Source of the DNA: Gongronella butleri
Lineage: Eukaryota; Mucoromycota; Mucoromycetes; Mucorales; Cunninghamellaceae
Length of the DNA: 64,000 nucleotides
Assembly (NCBI GenBank): GCA_025201375.1
Contig: JAIWZP010000045.1
Location: forward strand, 176,541-240,540
Reading direction: 5' to 3'
Shown piece by piece: positions 34,073 through 46,750 of this stretch. Made by a program: the position numbers and the translations under genes. Each line of letters begins with the position of its first letter. The stretch's first letter is position 1. The notes under the pieces were generated by a model. It did no database searches and had not been told where the DNA came from. It saw only the letters and a program-made list of their open reading frames with translations.

Positions 34073-35059
34073 GCGACCATTACTTTGGACGGTGTAAAAT
34101 GGAGCACGCCCGCCAACCTTGCCGACTCAAATTGTGGATCGTTTTGACCACCACGTGTTTTTACATCCCACAATCGACAATGCCCACGGCTGCTCTCAAC
34201 AAGTAAATAAATAAAAACCCTGTTTCTCTACATCTTTTTATTTGCAACACGGAGTGACGTCTGCAACGACAAGAGAGAAAAATGGGACGAGAAAAAGAGG
34301 ACGTCAGTGGTGGTGATGGTGGCGTGCGGCCCAATGCTGCGCTGCAGCAATTGCTGTGTGTGCAATTAAAAACTTTGCGGCCATCAGCAGTTGTAATTTG
34401 CCGAGTGTACCGTACAACGGTATGCAGATTCCCGTCTGTAACCCTTGATGCGCCTCCCAGTGCACTGACGACCGAAGTCCAGGTGTTTTTGCGTGCTTTC
34501 GGCATATCCCCGTTTCCTGCGACGCAGCTGCCGGATTACAGTAAGATTCACAAATGCTGCGCCATCAATGCGCATTGCGCAGCGCTCTTGAATCAACAAT
34601 TAAGCAACAAGCAACAAGTTGGTTCGCGATGTCGCTCGCTCGCTCATGTGTAAATGTGCCCTTTAGCCTTTACAGTATCATACAGTACAACACACTTCTA
34701 TACTACTGTACATGCACACTACAGTCTACAGTCTACAGATGCGTATGCACATCAAATTCAGAGATGGCATTTCGGCAAACGTCAAACTTGTCCTGCGTCC
34801 GTTTGAAAAAAAAAAATCAGACAACGAACCCCGAGAAAATGCACAAAATCATGATTTTTATCATTTTATGACATCCGCTTTGATCTTTTGAATGAGTTTT
34901 ACGTACTGTACCTTCGAATTTGAAGTTTGATGATGCTCCGGCAGGTTTCTGGCATTCTGCTCATCAGTAACGGACAGAATCTGACGCGCATTTTCACTTT
35001 AATGCCTGCAGCAACGCGTTTCACAGAACACAAAAGTGTACGTTTGCTTTTTGAAAACG

Positions 35060-36590
35060 AGAAACCGTGTTTTTCAGACTTTACCGGCCTGCTGTGCGCC
35101 TGTGCCTCCAGAATTTTTTTTACAGCCTAGCTACCCGCTGATAAAAGACGCGTAGTGGGATGAAATACTGCGTACGTACAGTAGAATGCCGCTAGGTATA
35201 TCGGCAGCCTCTATATCGGTTTTGACCTTATAATAACGGCGCAATTTCAGGTTTCATTTGAAGACTTCAAGCGCTAAACGCTGTTTCGTACAGTATATCG
35301 GCATTTGGCTGGTGAACCCTACAACGGCAGGCAAAATTTTTGATTTTGAAAATGCCGATATAGAGGCATTCTACTGTACGTGTGTAATAGTGTTCACCTC
35401 TTGGTGGCACTCTGGAATTGAGAGGCTCAAACCTTTTCTTTTTGTCGATTTTTTTGTGGATTTTTTCACACCACCATACCACCAGGCAAAGTTTTGAAGA
35501 AAAATGCTCGTGTTTTATCATGTGACATTCTCGAATCTCGCGCTCGAGATCGAGATGACCTAAAATTTTGTCGAGACGAGACAAGACAAGGTGAATCTCG
35601 TCTCGCTCGCTCGAATTAACAACCCTATATAATACAGTACTACTGTACTGTATTATTTATAATATTAATACAGTACTGTTTTGCATTCATCTCGCCATCC
35701 GGGCTTGGCCGACCCCACTAAAAAATGGCTGCATCGCATTCAGCACAAAAATTGCAACAAAAATGCTTAAACCCTCAAAGCGCTAGGACCACTTTTGAAA
35801 AATTCAGGGGTCACTCAGGGGTCACACCTTTCAATCTCAGAAAATGCCAAATTTCGGAAATTTCGAACTCCGAGTGATCAATGCATCCCTAACAGGTAAC
35901 TCCGACGATTTGCCATTGGCAGACAAAATGGCAGATCGCCTCAACTTAAGAAAAAGGCCCAAAGAGTGACGCATGAACGGCGATCGACTGAGAAAAAGTG
36001 CCTACTTTCATGGGCAAGATTTTTTGCAAAAATTTAAGATTTGATCCTTCCAAATTAAGTGCTTGGATTGCATGGAATTTTTATTTTTTTATTTTTTTGT
36101 TTTGTACCTTTTTGTGCACTGAGTGGGCTGCAACAGCAGGCTGGTGAAATGAGACCGATGCAAAAAGTTAAAACACAAGCTAGCAGACTGCAAGTCATAC
36201 CATTAGATACTTTGCCTCCCGGTTTGTTACTGTTCTACAGTAGTACGTAAAACTGCAATAAAAATCGGAGGTCGATTAGACCGTTGTCGTCTTGTCGAGC
36301 AAATCGCAATCAAAAAGTTTGTTGAAAAATTAGATTTTCTTTGCGAGTTTTGGCCATCCATCAATACGTAATGAAACTGGTCCACCTCCCGCCCATTCGA
36401 TAGAGTTTCAACAGCTCGTGCTTACTGTATCATACGACACGACGTAAAAAGCGTGATACTGTACGGTACAGTAGTAGTATGATAAGAAGTCATCATGCAT
36501 CCTTTTCGCTGCCGAGAAAATGGGACTTGGAAAATAAAACAAAAGTTTGATCATCCTCCGATTTTGCAAGCAAGAAGCGTACAAAAAAAG
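35060..36590. repeat. Dispersed repeat, copy 1
   Basis: Matches 51796-53930 (copy 2). Landmarks: CCGTGTTTTTCAGACTT (35067 / 51801), GCCTCCAGAATT, then a near-identical ~690-bp core from ~35690 (52080 in copy 2) including the doubled CAGGGGTCAC, GAACTCCGAGTGATCAATGC and AAGATTTGATCCTTCCAAAT. The match ends near GATTTTGCAAG (36561 / 53908). No coding capacity or terminal repeats visible. Copy 1 is interrupted by the 198-bp element and copy 2 by the foldback element. Confidence 0.85.
35179..35376. mobile_element. 198-bp Tc1/mariner- or pogo-type MITE with TA target duplication
   Basis: Starts CAGTAGAATGCC and ends GGCATTCTACTG, an inverted repeat of 12 perfect bases that extends imperfectly to ~26 (TATATCGGC in each arm). 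It is flanked by TA at 35177-35178 and 35377-35378. Subterminal CTATATCGG repeats lie inside. CAG-starting termini and TA duplication are the hallmarks of the Tc1/mariner/pogo superfamily. It has no ORF, so it must be mobilised in trans. Confidence 0.88.
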
Positions 36591-37757
36591 TCATGCATCG
36601 GGCAAACAAAAAAAAGAAAAAAACGTTCCAGAAAGGTGGTTGCCGAAGCTCGTTTAATTCGAACAATATTATGATACTGTAGTACAAGTTTCATTGCGAT
36701 CGAAGAAAAATTTGATACTGTAAGGCAGTGCCAATTTCTGGCCCTGGCTCTTGGATTTCGGATGCGCAACATGCACTTTCCCCGAGCAAGTCTCTTCTAG
36801 CTGCTCTCATCGCCGACCGACGAGCAATGGCCATTCTCCGTCTCGCCCACCTTTTTTTTTGCCCCGCTTTTCTTTCTTCTTTGGCTCCCGTTGGAACCCC
36901 GGCCCGTCTGTGCTGCGTCAAGGCTGCAGACCAATAATTGGCCTTGTCGCTCGGTTGTCGCGCATCATACAGTACCTACATACTGCAAATACTGTAGCAA
37001 AGTCTTAAGCAAGTGCGTGACAAGTTTGGTGGCAATTGAATCATGATTTTTTTTTTTGCCTTGAAATCATTTTCTACAGTGGAAAAAAAAAGATGCGACA
37101 GAGCAGCCATTGCTTGATTTGTGAAAATGTCGAATTTTGAAATCATCTGCTGCTGATGATCACTCTATCATATCATACGCTCAACGGCGACCCGTCGACG
37201 TCGGGCGGTTTACTTCGTATGATACTGTATCAACGTTGTCTTGCTGCTGAAGAGACGCACGCGGGCGAAAAGGATGATGCTGTAGGTCGATACGTACAGT
37301 ATCATATCATACTGTATTAATGTACGTATGATATGATATTTGTTTACGAGGAAAAAGTGAGTGCAGCGGGTGGTGCCTGCGCGCTCATGCATTATTTATT
37401 GAGATTGGGATGAATGTGAAGAAGGTGTGTGGGGTTGGGTTAGCTAATTTTGGGAGGAAAAAAAAAGAATGGTAATGGGAGATGGGTGAAGAAATGCGAC
37501 GGCAAACGGGGAAAAAGGAATGTGAATTGGTAATAAAGAAGAAAGAAAAAAAAAAGAGGCGTACAAAAAAAGGGGGGAGTAGCCGCGTGGAGTCTAATGG
37601 AACATTTGAAATTATAAATCGAAACAACATAAGCGAGGATTTCAAAAGAGGGTACTGGGGGTGTGTTTGGGAGCAAGAGAAGAAGGAAAGGAAAGGGAAG
37701 GAAAAAAAAGGGGCAATGGAGAACAAAAAAAGGGGGAAAGGGGGGGGGGTGACCATT

Positions 37758-39658
37758 TCACCATCCATGTGAGGCGTTTTTAACTTTGAGGTACTCGTAC
37801 AATGTATTTGACGTTTGTTCCTCGCGGAATTGGACCATGTAGACAACGTTTGAGGAGCGTTCGCGCTCATTGACAAGCAAAAAGGTAATGCGCTTTGGAC
37901 CGATGCGCTCGACATTGTTGCTGTAGACGGTGGCGCTGACCATGGTGTTTGGTGTGGTTGGGTCGTGCAGGGATGTGGATGAGGATGAGGGATCTGAGCC
38001 TGTGGATGCGGAGGACGACGATGGCGGGATCCTCGGCGACGACGGTGCGGACAAGGACAAGGACGCGGACGACCCATTGCTGCCTGCGCCAGAGATGATC
38101 TTGCTGAAGCCGCGCTTCTTGTCGCTCTCGATCTGAATGTGCATGCGCTGGCTGGGGATTTGCAGCGACACGATGAGCAAGACGGTGCCCAGATTGCTCC
38201 AATTCGAGTGCTCGTTTTGCATAAACAGCTTGCATTTGCACTGCATGATCTTTTGCAGGGTCTGAGGGATCGGCTTTGGCTCTACGCCCGCGTGCATCAA
38301 CGACGACGACCTTGTCATCAAAGCGGCATTGGCATTGGCTTGCTGCTGTTGCGGGTTGATGGGCTGGCCAGGGTACATTTGCTGCATCTGTTGCTGATGA
38401 GGGTTCTGAGCTTGCTGCATTTGTTGCTGTTGAGGATTCTGTGCATGTTGCTGCTGCGGATGCTGCTGCTGCGGATGCATTGACTGCTGATCAGCGTGTG
38501 TTGGTTGCGGCGACGTGGTGGTGACCATGTTTCTGCTGTTTCTGTTGTCCTTTGGTGTGGTGGGGGGTTCGCCAATCTGTGCCTGGTGACCATTGAGTTG
38601 ACGCGACGCGACCACGGCGGCCTGGTGTTCCTTTTGGAGCACCTGTTCCAACTGCTGAGCAATGCCGGCCGCCTGGAAGTGGATCAGGTAATTTTCGCGC
38701 TTTTGACCCATGGACACGCCAATGGAAACATCGGTTTGGGACGCGAGATTGACCATGGTGTGTGGCAAGATCCACGCGTTGAGGTACAAATCACCGGTCG
38801 ATGACAAACGGATGGCAATGCACGACCGATTGGTATAGGTTTGGCGGATCTCCAGCACGCAATGGCCCTCGACCGCATACCATGAGTCGTCCTTCCATCG
38901 AAACACCTCGCATTGGTCATTGTGGAACGCGACCTGCTTGATGCCGTTCGCCTGGTTGTTGCTATTGTAGGGATTGGGCTATATTTAAACCAAAAAAAAA
39001 AAAAGAGAGGATGAGGGGTCCGTTTTTTTTTTCTCGTTTTGTGCTTTTTTTTTTTTTTTTTTGTCTTACACTGCGTGGCGGCGAGGCCAATTCGTCGGGT
39101 AAAAGATGCAGATAGGAGGCGTATTCGTCGTGCAAGGTGTTGTCGTCGGGTTTATTGGGGGTTGGCGGCAGATTGGTTTTGGCGGGTGGCTGCGGTGCGG
39201 CGGCGGGTGGTTGTGCAGGTGGTGCAGATGCAATTGGAGGTGCCGGTGCGGGTGGTTGGTTGGTTTGATTGTTGTTGGTATAGGCCAGTTGCTGCGGCGG
39301 CGGTGTGGGCGGCATGGGGCGGTAATCGGCCTGGTCTTGGCTACTGTTGTTGGCATTTTGGGGCGGCATGGGCCCATTGGGGGCATTAGCTACCGGAAGG
39401 GGCTTTGACGCGGGCGTGACCACATTGGCACCTTGTTGTTGCTGTTGTTGCTGTTGTTGTTGATGAGGATGATGTGGAGGAGCCATGGGTCTCATGGGCA
39501 ATGGTCGATTGTGCAATTGGTGCGGAGGAGGGCTTTGATGTGGCGGGGGCACGGGTTGCTGACCATGTGGTCTTGGCTGATGTGGCCTTGCATGATGTGG
39601 CTGATTCGGAAGTGGCCGATTGTGGAATTGGGGGCCTTGAGGTGGTGGGAAAGGGCGC

Positions 39659-39698
<40 letters not shown>

Positions 39699-42076
39699 GA
39701 AGGTGAGGGGGCGGCATGGGTCCTGGGGGCAATGGGTGTGCGTAATTTTGGTATTGAGGATGGACAGGTCGTGGAGGTGGTGGTGGATACGGTCTATTGC
39801 CGGGCGGTGGTGGCATTGGTCGCTGTTGCATAGAAGCCTGGCGCTGGATCATCTGATTTTGCTGATTTTGCTGGTTTTGATGATAATTGGGCGGATACAC
39901 ACCTGGGGCCATGGCCATCATGGGCATTCCCGGGGACATGGGTCTCTGTTGAGGAGAAGGAGAAGAAGGAGACGGGGCAGGGCGCGATGAATGGCGCATG
40001 GACGATGTGCGTGGCATGACTGGTCTCTGCTGATTGTTTTGTGGTTGATAGTCGGGGTTGGGCAATGGGGCGCGAATGGACGACACACGTGGCATGCGTT
40101 TCTGCTGCTGCTGGTCGTCGGTGGGCGACGACACGTTGATCACAGGCACCGTCGCCTCATCTTGTGCCTTTTTCTCAATGTTGTCAGTGTATTTCGCAAC
40201 TGGATGCGTCTCGGGTTGCGCGACGCACACCAAGGGCACCGCCATCGTGCGAGCCGTCTTAGCCGTTGTCGCTGCAGGCATCGCCGTCCAAAGATTGCGC
40301 AGCTCACGCGATTCAGCACGCAGAATCAGCGTCTTTTCCACAACCACCATCGTCAATGTGTATTCGCCAATCAATTCGCGGTCCAGCATCGTCGCTTGCA
40401 CATTGATGTCGTTGATCGCCAATGCAGGATACAGCAAATTGAGCTTTTTCTCTTGCTTGTCAGGCTGCTGGCACACCAACAATCGCTCATCCGTCAAAAT
40501 CACATGGATCCGCGTCGGTGCCTTGTTCTTGTCGTCGGTGTCCGCAAGCAGCAGAAAGTCGTCGCGCATCACAAGGCGGTCATTGCGCTTTTCCAACTTG
40601 TAATCCTACGAAATGAGCAAAAAATAGAGAAATGAGCGAAAAAAAAGGAGACCCTAGGAGAGAGAAAAGCGAGAAAGGGGAAAAAGGCATTTTTACCATG
40701 GCGTCGCCGGTAAAGAGGTCAGTCACTTTGCTGCAATCAACGAGGGCGACAATCGCGGCGAAATCCAATGGAGAATCATTGTCTTTTTTGCTATCTTTGT
40801 CGTCATTTTGCTCGTCGCGCTTGCGTGGTGCCTGAGCTTGCAATGCATCCATTGTGTCAATGTGCTGGGACAATTGAGGCGTCAATTCACTGCTGGAAGT
40901 CAAGAGCGACTAGAAGAAGAAACGAGAAAAAAAAAAAAAAAAGGAGAAGGAAAAAGAAGAAGGGAAAAAATGAGCTGAGAAAGCTGAGCGAGTCACCCTT
41001 CGCAGCAAGGCCACAAACAGACAAGCACACACACACACACACACACACAGCTGAGCTCGAGAGAGAGAGCGTGTGTGTGATCACACATATCCACAGAGAA
41101 AAAAAAAAGGGGGGGAGACGAGGGGTGACGATTTGGGAGAGGGTTTCATCCATTTTGCTCTTTCTTTCTCTGTTGAGCAATTTTGGCACGCTTGCTTACC
41201 GAAAAAATGGCTTTGTACGACGCCAATTGTTTGAATGGTGTTCCCAACAGGTCGTATGCATTAATCGGCTGCTGTGTTGACGACAGGTGCTAAATCAAAT
41301 CAAAAATATTCAACGAAAATCAGTCCATATTCATAAAAATAAAAAAAAGGAGCGACCGTGCTAAAGGATTAGGGGTGCGCGGAGGGAGGGGGGACGAGAA
41401 AAGCGCCATCGTTGCTTTTTTATTTTTTTTGCGCCGTTTTACCTTGTCCAGGGCGTCAATGACGTGTTTTTCCGCGTCGGGCGCGTTGTTGAGCTTTTGA
41501 CGCGCTTCCGCATACTGGCGAAAGGGCGTGTCGAGCGCTTGGCCCTATAAGCATCGAGTGGAAAAAAAAGGTAGTGAGTAGGGAGCATTGGGAGTCGCTC
41601 CACGTCCGGATCGCGTGTATCTAGCCTAGTCCACGGCACCAATGAGAGTGCAGCGCCTGTTCCCCCCCCCCCTCTTTTGTTCTCCCTACGATCCTTACAA
41701 GCTGATCGAGCATGGGCAAAAGTGACGTATTATCGCCATCGTCCCATTTCTATGGCCAATGGAGCCCCCCAAGAAAAAAAAAAGGATTTGGATCAATTAT
41801 CGCGTTTTTGGAGAAAGCGCAAATCGCCCCTCTATTTTTTTTTTTCGCCCTTACGTTGCAAAACTCTCTTTGGTGTTGCACCAAATCATTGACAGTCGCT
41901 GCCAAACTTTGCGCTGGGGCATCCTCGATCGGCTTGAGCAGCTAAAAATTACAAAATCCAAGGTGAATTTGATTGATGTGCCCTGAATGGGGTGCCCTTT
42001 TTACCGAAGCTAGCAGCTGCAATTGCTCCAAATTCTGGCGCTCGGTGGCCGCAAAGTCAGTGGGCAGGTGGTTCAT
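37758..42076 (-). CDS. Large PH-domain protein, RhoGEF-like, with C-terminal PH/EVH1-like modules (1123 aa)
   Basis: Eight exons: 42005-42076, 41855-41941, 41699-41749, 41443-41544, 41200-41289, 40697-40909, 39070-40605, 37758-38978; all phase 0. Residues 1-200 are helical and loosely resemble a DH (RhoGEF) C-terminal half (NAYDLLGTPFKQLASYKAI). A PH domain follows (about 209-320; RLVMRDDFLLLAD, HVILTDERLLVC, EYTLTMVVVEKTLIL, ESRELRNLW). Residues ~350-700 are Pro/Gln-rich low complexity with a 14-Gln run. Two further beta-rich PH/Ran-binding-like segments lie at ~735-835 (CEVFRWKDDSWYAVEGHCVL) and ~960-1115 (CKLFMQNEHSNWSNLGTVLL), separated by a Gln-rich linker. Likely a cortical or signalling scaffold; the exchange-factor activity is uncertain because the DH core is not convincing. 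The first ATG follows a C/T-rich leader. Confidence 0.8.
39658..39698 (-). repeat. CAA (poly-Gln) trinucleotide repeat in the PH-domain gene
   Basis: Near-pure TTG repeat on plus (CAA in the coding sense), encoding 14 consecutive Gln; a second, shorter run lies near 39435-39460. Likely length-polymorphic. Confidence 0.9.
41026..41049. repeat. (CA)12 dinucleotide repeat in an intron
   Basis: Perfect CA repeat inside the intron between exons 5 and 6 of the PH-domain gene, next to GA- and GT-rich short tracts. Confidence 0.95.
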
Positions 42077-44138
42077 ATGGAAAAAAAGGGGGGAGGGGAC
42101 GAAAAGGAAAGTATGTTTGTGACTCCAAAGTTGCGAAGCGGCGGGTCACTGGCGGAAAGTGTGTTAAAAGTTATGCGTTTGGAGGGCGAGAGACAAGAGG
42201 GGGAAGGGTGGAAAAGAAAGGAACGGAATGAGGACAAAAGGAAAGAAGAGGGGCAAAAAAAGAAACAAGAGGCGCTGCTGGAGGTCCCATTGCTGAGCCA
42301 AAGACGAAAAAAAAAAAAAAAAATCGGAAGACCGCACCATGCTTCGGTCCATCACCCGAAAGACCACTGTGTAACCTCATTCTTCTTGATCCTTGCATGT
42401 CTCGAAAGTCCATTGTGCGACATGGCACCTCGTGTGGGATGGAAAGAAGCAGGGTGGACAATGAAATGAAAAAAAAAATCGGGCAAGTGTCCATGGCCAT
42501 GTTCTATGGACCCATCAAATGCTGGGGGGACGGCCACGCAGCACGCAGAATTGAGAAAAAATTGAGTCGTTTGCAGCAACACGCGTCAATAAGAAAATTA
42601 GAAAAAAAGAAGCGCATGAGGGGGGAAAAGAAGAAAAACAGGGTTGTCTGTGACGCGCATTGTGTCGGCCGTCGTCCCCACCGGCGGTGGCCTTCCACTT
42701 TTAGAGGAGGCGATGTGTGTTGTTGCTTTGCTTGGGGTAAAAAAAAAAGGGGGGGGGAGCGCAATGGACGCCAATTCTATTTTTGAAAAATAAACACAAT
42801 CTGCACCCGACTACCCGAGAAAATGTACAGTTGATCGGCCCTCGCGTACTTTTAAGTCATGTAAATGAAGGCAAGTGCAAAGAAGCATCATGCCAGAATG
42901 CGTCTACGGCCGTTTTTTTTTTACCCAAAAAGGTGTAAATCCGGCATTTGTTGCAATTGCTCAGGTGCGATGGACCAAAAAATAAAAAATAAAAGGGAGG
43001 CGAGAGTTACCTGGCTGGCAGGGAGGCAACTAAAGGCTTTGGGGGTTCAAGAGCCATATGATGCTAGGCAAAAAAAGGCAAATTACCGAGAAACAGTGCA
43101 ATCTGGCACTTTTTTTTTTTTTTCTGGGCCAGCTCTAGTCTGGTCGGCGGTGTTGCCCAGCCCCCTAGTTTTTTCGTGCAGGCGTCAAGTCTCGGCTATA
43201 GACCAGTTTTTACCTTTTTAGGGCAAGGAAAGCAACCCTTTTTGCTCCCATCACACAAAAAAGTGGGACGCTCGATTTTGACCGTCCATGCGCGTCGCAT
43301 GTGCCGTGCCCCGACACAATGGCTCCAGTTGTCAACAACAATGCAACATCAATGCGCGCACAACGCACGCTCTTGTCATCTGATCCTTACGGGTTGCCCT
43401 GTGAAGATCGATTGTGCCGCATGGGCCGCCCTGGGTTAGGTCGACTTTTTCGATTGCGCGCAAACGCCGCCATTCCCTCGCCCTCCGTGCCCCCCTCCCC
43501 ACAACACGGTTTTTTTTTTTTTGCTTTAATCTCAAAAATGGCCAAAGAATGTCTCCATTGCAGTTTTTTCTTTCTTTTCCGCAGCCCCGGCCCGTCAAAT
43601 GAAAAGGAGTGTGCGCGCAAACGAGCAATTAAGCAAATTGGAGGTGGGTTAATGATAAAAAGTCTCTCCCGCGATGCAAAAAAAAAAAAGTTGGATTGGC
43701 AAGACGTGCACAAAAGTACGGAATTTTGCCGCTTTTGGTCTATCTCCGGCTAGTCTTGCACAGCAAAGTTTGCGCCTGGCACTCAGGGGCTCGCTTTGAG
43801 ATGACCGTTCCTGAGTGCCATTGGCCAGCCGATCGTCAATTGCCAAAGCTTATTTCCCTCTTTTCTTCTCTTTTCTACTTTTATGTCATTGGCACCTTCC
43901 ATTTGGCGTTTGCTTGGATGCGACAGACGCGTCAAAGAAATTTTTTGTTCGCCCCCCCCCCTATTTTCTAGGAACAACGCAACACACCCAAGGGCCACTG
44001 TCAAAAACATATAAATAATTCGACATCTCGTCATCTCATCCCCTCCAAAAAAAATTCATCTGTCCATTCCAACGACACATTTCTTTCTCTTTCTCTTTCT
44101 CTTTCTCTCTCTCTCTCTTTTTAATTCTTGATTCAACC
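42077..44138. other. Divergent intergenic region, PH-domain gene / HMG gene
   Basis: 2.1 kb, no supported gene. Purine-rich on plus for the first ~200 bases (leader of the minus-strand gene). Several homopolymer runs (A-run 42307-42322, T-run 43109-43122). The right end holds the HMG gene promoter, listed separately. Confidence 0.5.
44010..44125 (+). promoter_or_regulatory. Promoter of the HMG-box gene: TATA box and CT tract
   Basis: TATAAATA at 44010-44017, about 122 bp upstream of the ATG, followed by an almost pure (T)CT tract at ~44081-44124 directly before the start. Both are typical for strongly expressed filamentous-fungal genes. Confidence 0.65.
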
Positions 44139-45296
44139 ATGGGTGCCAGCCGTAACCAGTCTCGTGATCCATCGCGCCCACCGCGCCCCATCAACTGCTT
44201 TATGGCCTTCCGTTTGGACAAATACCGCGAGGTCACGGAAAAGTGCGCCACGCTCAACCACCGCGACGTGTCCAAGGTGATTGCACGCATGTGGAAGGAG
44301 GCCGATCCCAAGGTCAAGGCTCATTACCGCAAGATTGCCGAGGATGCGCATACGGAGCACGTCAAAAAGTAATTCATCAAGAAAAAATAAAAATGGATGC
44401 GGCGGGACCACCTTGCCCCACGAAATGCGAATGGAAGGGAGAAAAAAGGGGGGAACAGGCTTGAACCAAAACAACGGGATGGGGAAAATCATTGTATCAT
44501 GCTGACGCGTCGATCTTGTTTTTTTTTTTTCCCCAGATATCCTGATTATCGGTACAATCCCATGCGCAAGGAAACCAAGACCAAGCGCCACTATAAGCAC
44601 AAGATCGACGCCGTGACGCGCAAGAAGCTTGCTCAGGAGAATGACGCGTGGTTCGAGGGCTGGTGCGCGGAAAATGGGCTTCCAACCGGCGACCACGAGG
44701 AAATGGCGCGTCGTCGCAAGCAGCTGCAGAAGAAAGCGCAGCGCCAGGAGCAGTGCCAACCCAAAATTAACACCAGCACGACCAAAAAGCGCAAACAGCG
44801 ACAGCAACAGCAGCAAAAACAAGACATGGGCAACCTGCACCCTGGCGTCACGACCGATTCGGTATTCCAATCCGACCATGACCTGCAGTATGCAATAGAC
44901 GACATGAAGCTTGAAACCGTGGAATTGTCCATGCACTCGCGCGCGTCCAGTAATGCCGGCAGTGTGCTTTGCGACGCGTTTGATTTTCTGCCCGAAGATG
45001 TGGTCATGCCGCCGCTCTCGCCCGCCACATCGTACTCGTCCGCGTCCTCTGCCACGCTCAGCAGCATCCAGTCGTACACGTCGACTATGTCCGCTGTCTT
45101 TTACCAGGCACACGCGGGCTATAATGTCGAGTTTATGCGCGATTTGCTGCAAAGCCTATCCTGTGAAAGTGAAATGGTCATGGATGGCGCGCTGGCCGCG
45201 ATCGACACGCCCGAATTCATCAATCCCAGCCTAATGCATCTGGCGCCAGGCATCACCAACAGCTTGCCATGCGTGGATCCGAGCCTATTCTTCTGA
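44139..45296 (+). CDS. MATA-type HMG-box transcription factor
   Basis: Two exons: 44139-44368 and 44537-45296; 329 aa. The HMG box lies at about residues 14-85: RPPRPINCFMAFRLDKY, NHRDVSKVIARMWKEADP, AHYRKIAEDAHTEHVKKYPDY, RYNPMRKETK. The intron interrupts the KK-YPDY codon as in many fungal MATA_HMG genes. A Lys/Arg/Gln-rich stretch follows, then an acidic, Ser-rich C-terminus (LPEDVVMPPLSPATSYSS) likely to be an activation domain. Relatives include Ste11/Prf1-like and sex-determining HMG factors. The neighbours here (PH-domain gene, HPRT) are not the transporter and helicase genes that flank the sex locus in Mucorales, so a general regulator is more likely. It binds DNA in the nucleus. Confidence 0.92.
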
Positions 45297-45553
45297 AATC
45301 ATCCATTTTCCCTTATCACCCTTATACCCATTCATCTGTCATTCTTTTTTTTTATTGCCTCGCTCCCTTTTTATTTTAATACTATGTTCATTTTTTTTTC
45401 TTTATGCCATCTATGACATCAGCATTGCTTTCATGATCACACCTACTGGGCGCCGCATTTACCCCCTTCCTTGCATCTTTTACCACCTTTTCCCCATCAT
45501 CATCTAATAAACTCAAAGGTCTCTTTTTTATTTTAGACATCACCTCGATCAAA
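45297..45553. terminator. Shared 3' region between convergent HMG and HPRT genes
   Basis: 257 bp, T-rich on plus, between two convergent stop codons; both transcripts must be processed here. No further feature. Confidence 0.5.
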
Positions 45554-46472
45554 TTATACAGCGTAGGCAGCCTTGCCGTGTTCCTGCAGCGGAAGAAGAA
45601 GAAAAAAAAAAAAGCAAAAAATGAGCGATTGTTCTCCATTTTTTCCCCCTGTTTTTGTTAATTGCAAAGGTCTCCACTTACGCTGATGACGCAAATGTGG
45701 TCGAGATCACGGAAGTGCTCATTGTAATCGAGGGCATAGCCAACGACAAAGGCGTCGGGGATGGCAAAGCCGACATAGTCGGGAATGTAGCCGTTGCTGC
45801 GCTCAGTCTTTTTGATGAGCAGGCTGCTGACCTTGACGCTCTTGGGCTGGTACGTCTTGAGAGCGTCGAGGAGAGCAACCATGGTCTTGCCCGTGTCAAT
45901 GATATCCTCGACAATGAGGATGTTCTTGCCGGCAAAGTCCTTGAGCTCCTCCTCGGTCAAGGAGATGTTCACGCCCACGGATTGGTCGTTCTTGTATGAC
46001 TTTACGCGGATGAACTCGAGGCTCAATGGCACGCTGTGACCGTTGGTCGTCGTCAACTTCTTGATGCAATTGACGAGATCGGCAAAGAATTGATGCCCAC
46101 CCTTGAGAATACAGCACACCACTAACCCAGCGGGAAATCAAAAAACGATTCAAAAACGTGGGTTCCAAACACCCCATCCTTCTCAAAAATTCTTACCCAA
46201 AGGCGTGCCTTGGTTCTCGTCGACAATAAGACGAGCGAGCTTTTGAATACGGTCCTATAGGCAAGATCGAGGAACAACCACGTCAATGGCCCCCGATTTG
46301 CCATTTTCTCGTGCGTGTTGCCTTTTTAACCAAGAGGAGGGCTTACCATAATGACACCGTGGGGGATCAGGATACTCGAAACGTCGTGCTCATAGTGCTT
46401 GGGGATAACAAAGTGGTCGAGCGAATAATGGTTCTTGTCGACGGTGACATCAATCCATTTGGAGGGGTCCAT
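45554..46472 (-). CDS. HPT1: Hypoxanthine-guanine phosphoribosyltransferase
   Basis: Four exons: 46347-46472, 46197-46254, 45682-46121, 45554-45583; 217 aa. Class I PRT hallmarks: the PRPP-binding loop [10 protein letters not shown] at residues 132-141, the [15 protein letters not shown] segment, SYKNDQ and [19 protein letters not shown] near the C-terminus. The last exon is only 10 codons (EHGKAAYAV). Length and motifs match vertebrate-type HPRT more than the divergent yeast Hpt1. The enzyme salvages hypoxanthine and guanine to IMP and GMP with PRPP in the cytosol. Downstream gene on the same strand is KCS1, whose stop lies 280 bp upstream of this start; no operon is implied. Confidence 0.96.
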
Positions 46473-46750
46473 AGTGACTTTTGGGAGAAAGGAGGAAGGT
46501 GGGGAGGAGGAAAGCAAAGGGGATACGTGAGTGGGTGTGCACACCAAAAAGAAAAAGAGAAAAAACAAACTGGAGGGGGCGAATGCCACTTTTTTTCTTT
46601 ATAATCGGCAGCTGCAGAAAAAGTTTTCGCACTCCGCATCTTGCACACCTTGTGTTACCAACCTACAGTGATCATACATTTTGAGACTCGAAAGATAAAA
46701 AAAAAATGCATTCAATTGATTTATGCATTTTTTTTTTTTTTTTTACTTTT

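Larger units (their letters stand above)
34073..37757. mobile_element. Transposon-derived mosaic, block 1
   Basis: 3.7 kb with no supported gene. It contains the 198-bp TA-flanked element (35179-35376), a copy of the dispersed repeat (35060-36590), and about 20 copies of TACAGTA/TACTGTA between 34670 and 37320. After ~37400 it is the 3' flank of the PH-domain gene. Confidence 0.7.

Noticed and set aside
37385..38241. Long overlapping frames antisense or out of frame with the PH-domain gene (Pro/His/Gln-rich)
   Set aside because: Shadow frames of the Gln/Pro-rich coding region and its 3' flank; no independent splice or start support.
39433..39990. Plus-strand Leu/Trp/Met-rich frame opposite the poly-Gln region
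   Set aside because: Artefact of reading CAA/CAG and CCA repeats on the other strand.
40887..41189. Frame spanning the CA microsatellite in the PH-domain gene intron
   Set aside because: Translated microsatellite and homopolymer; lies wholly within an intron.
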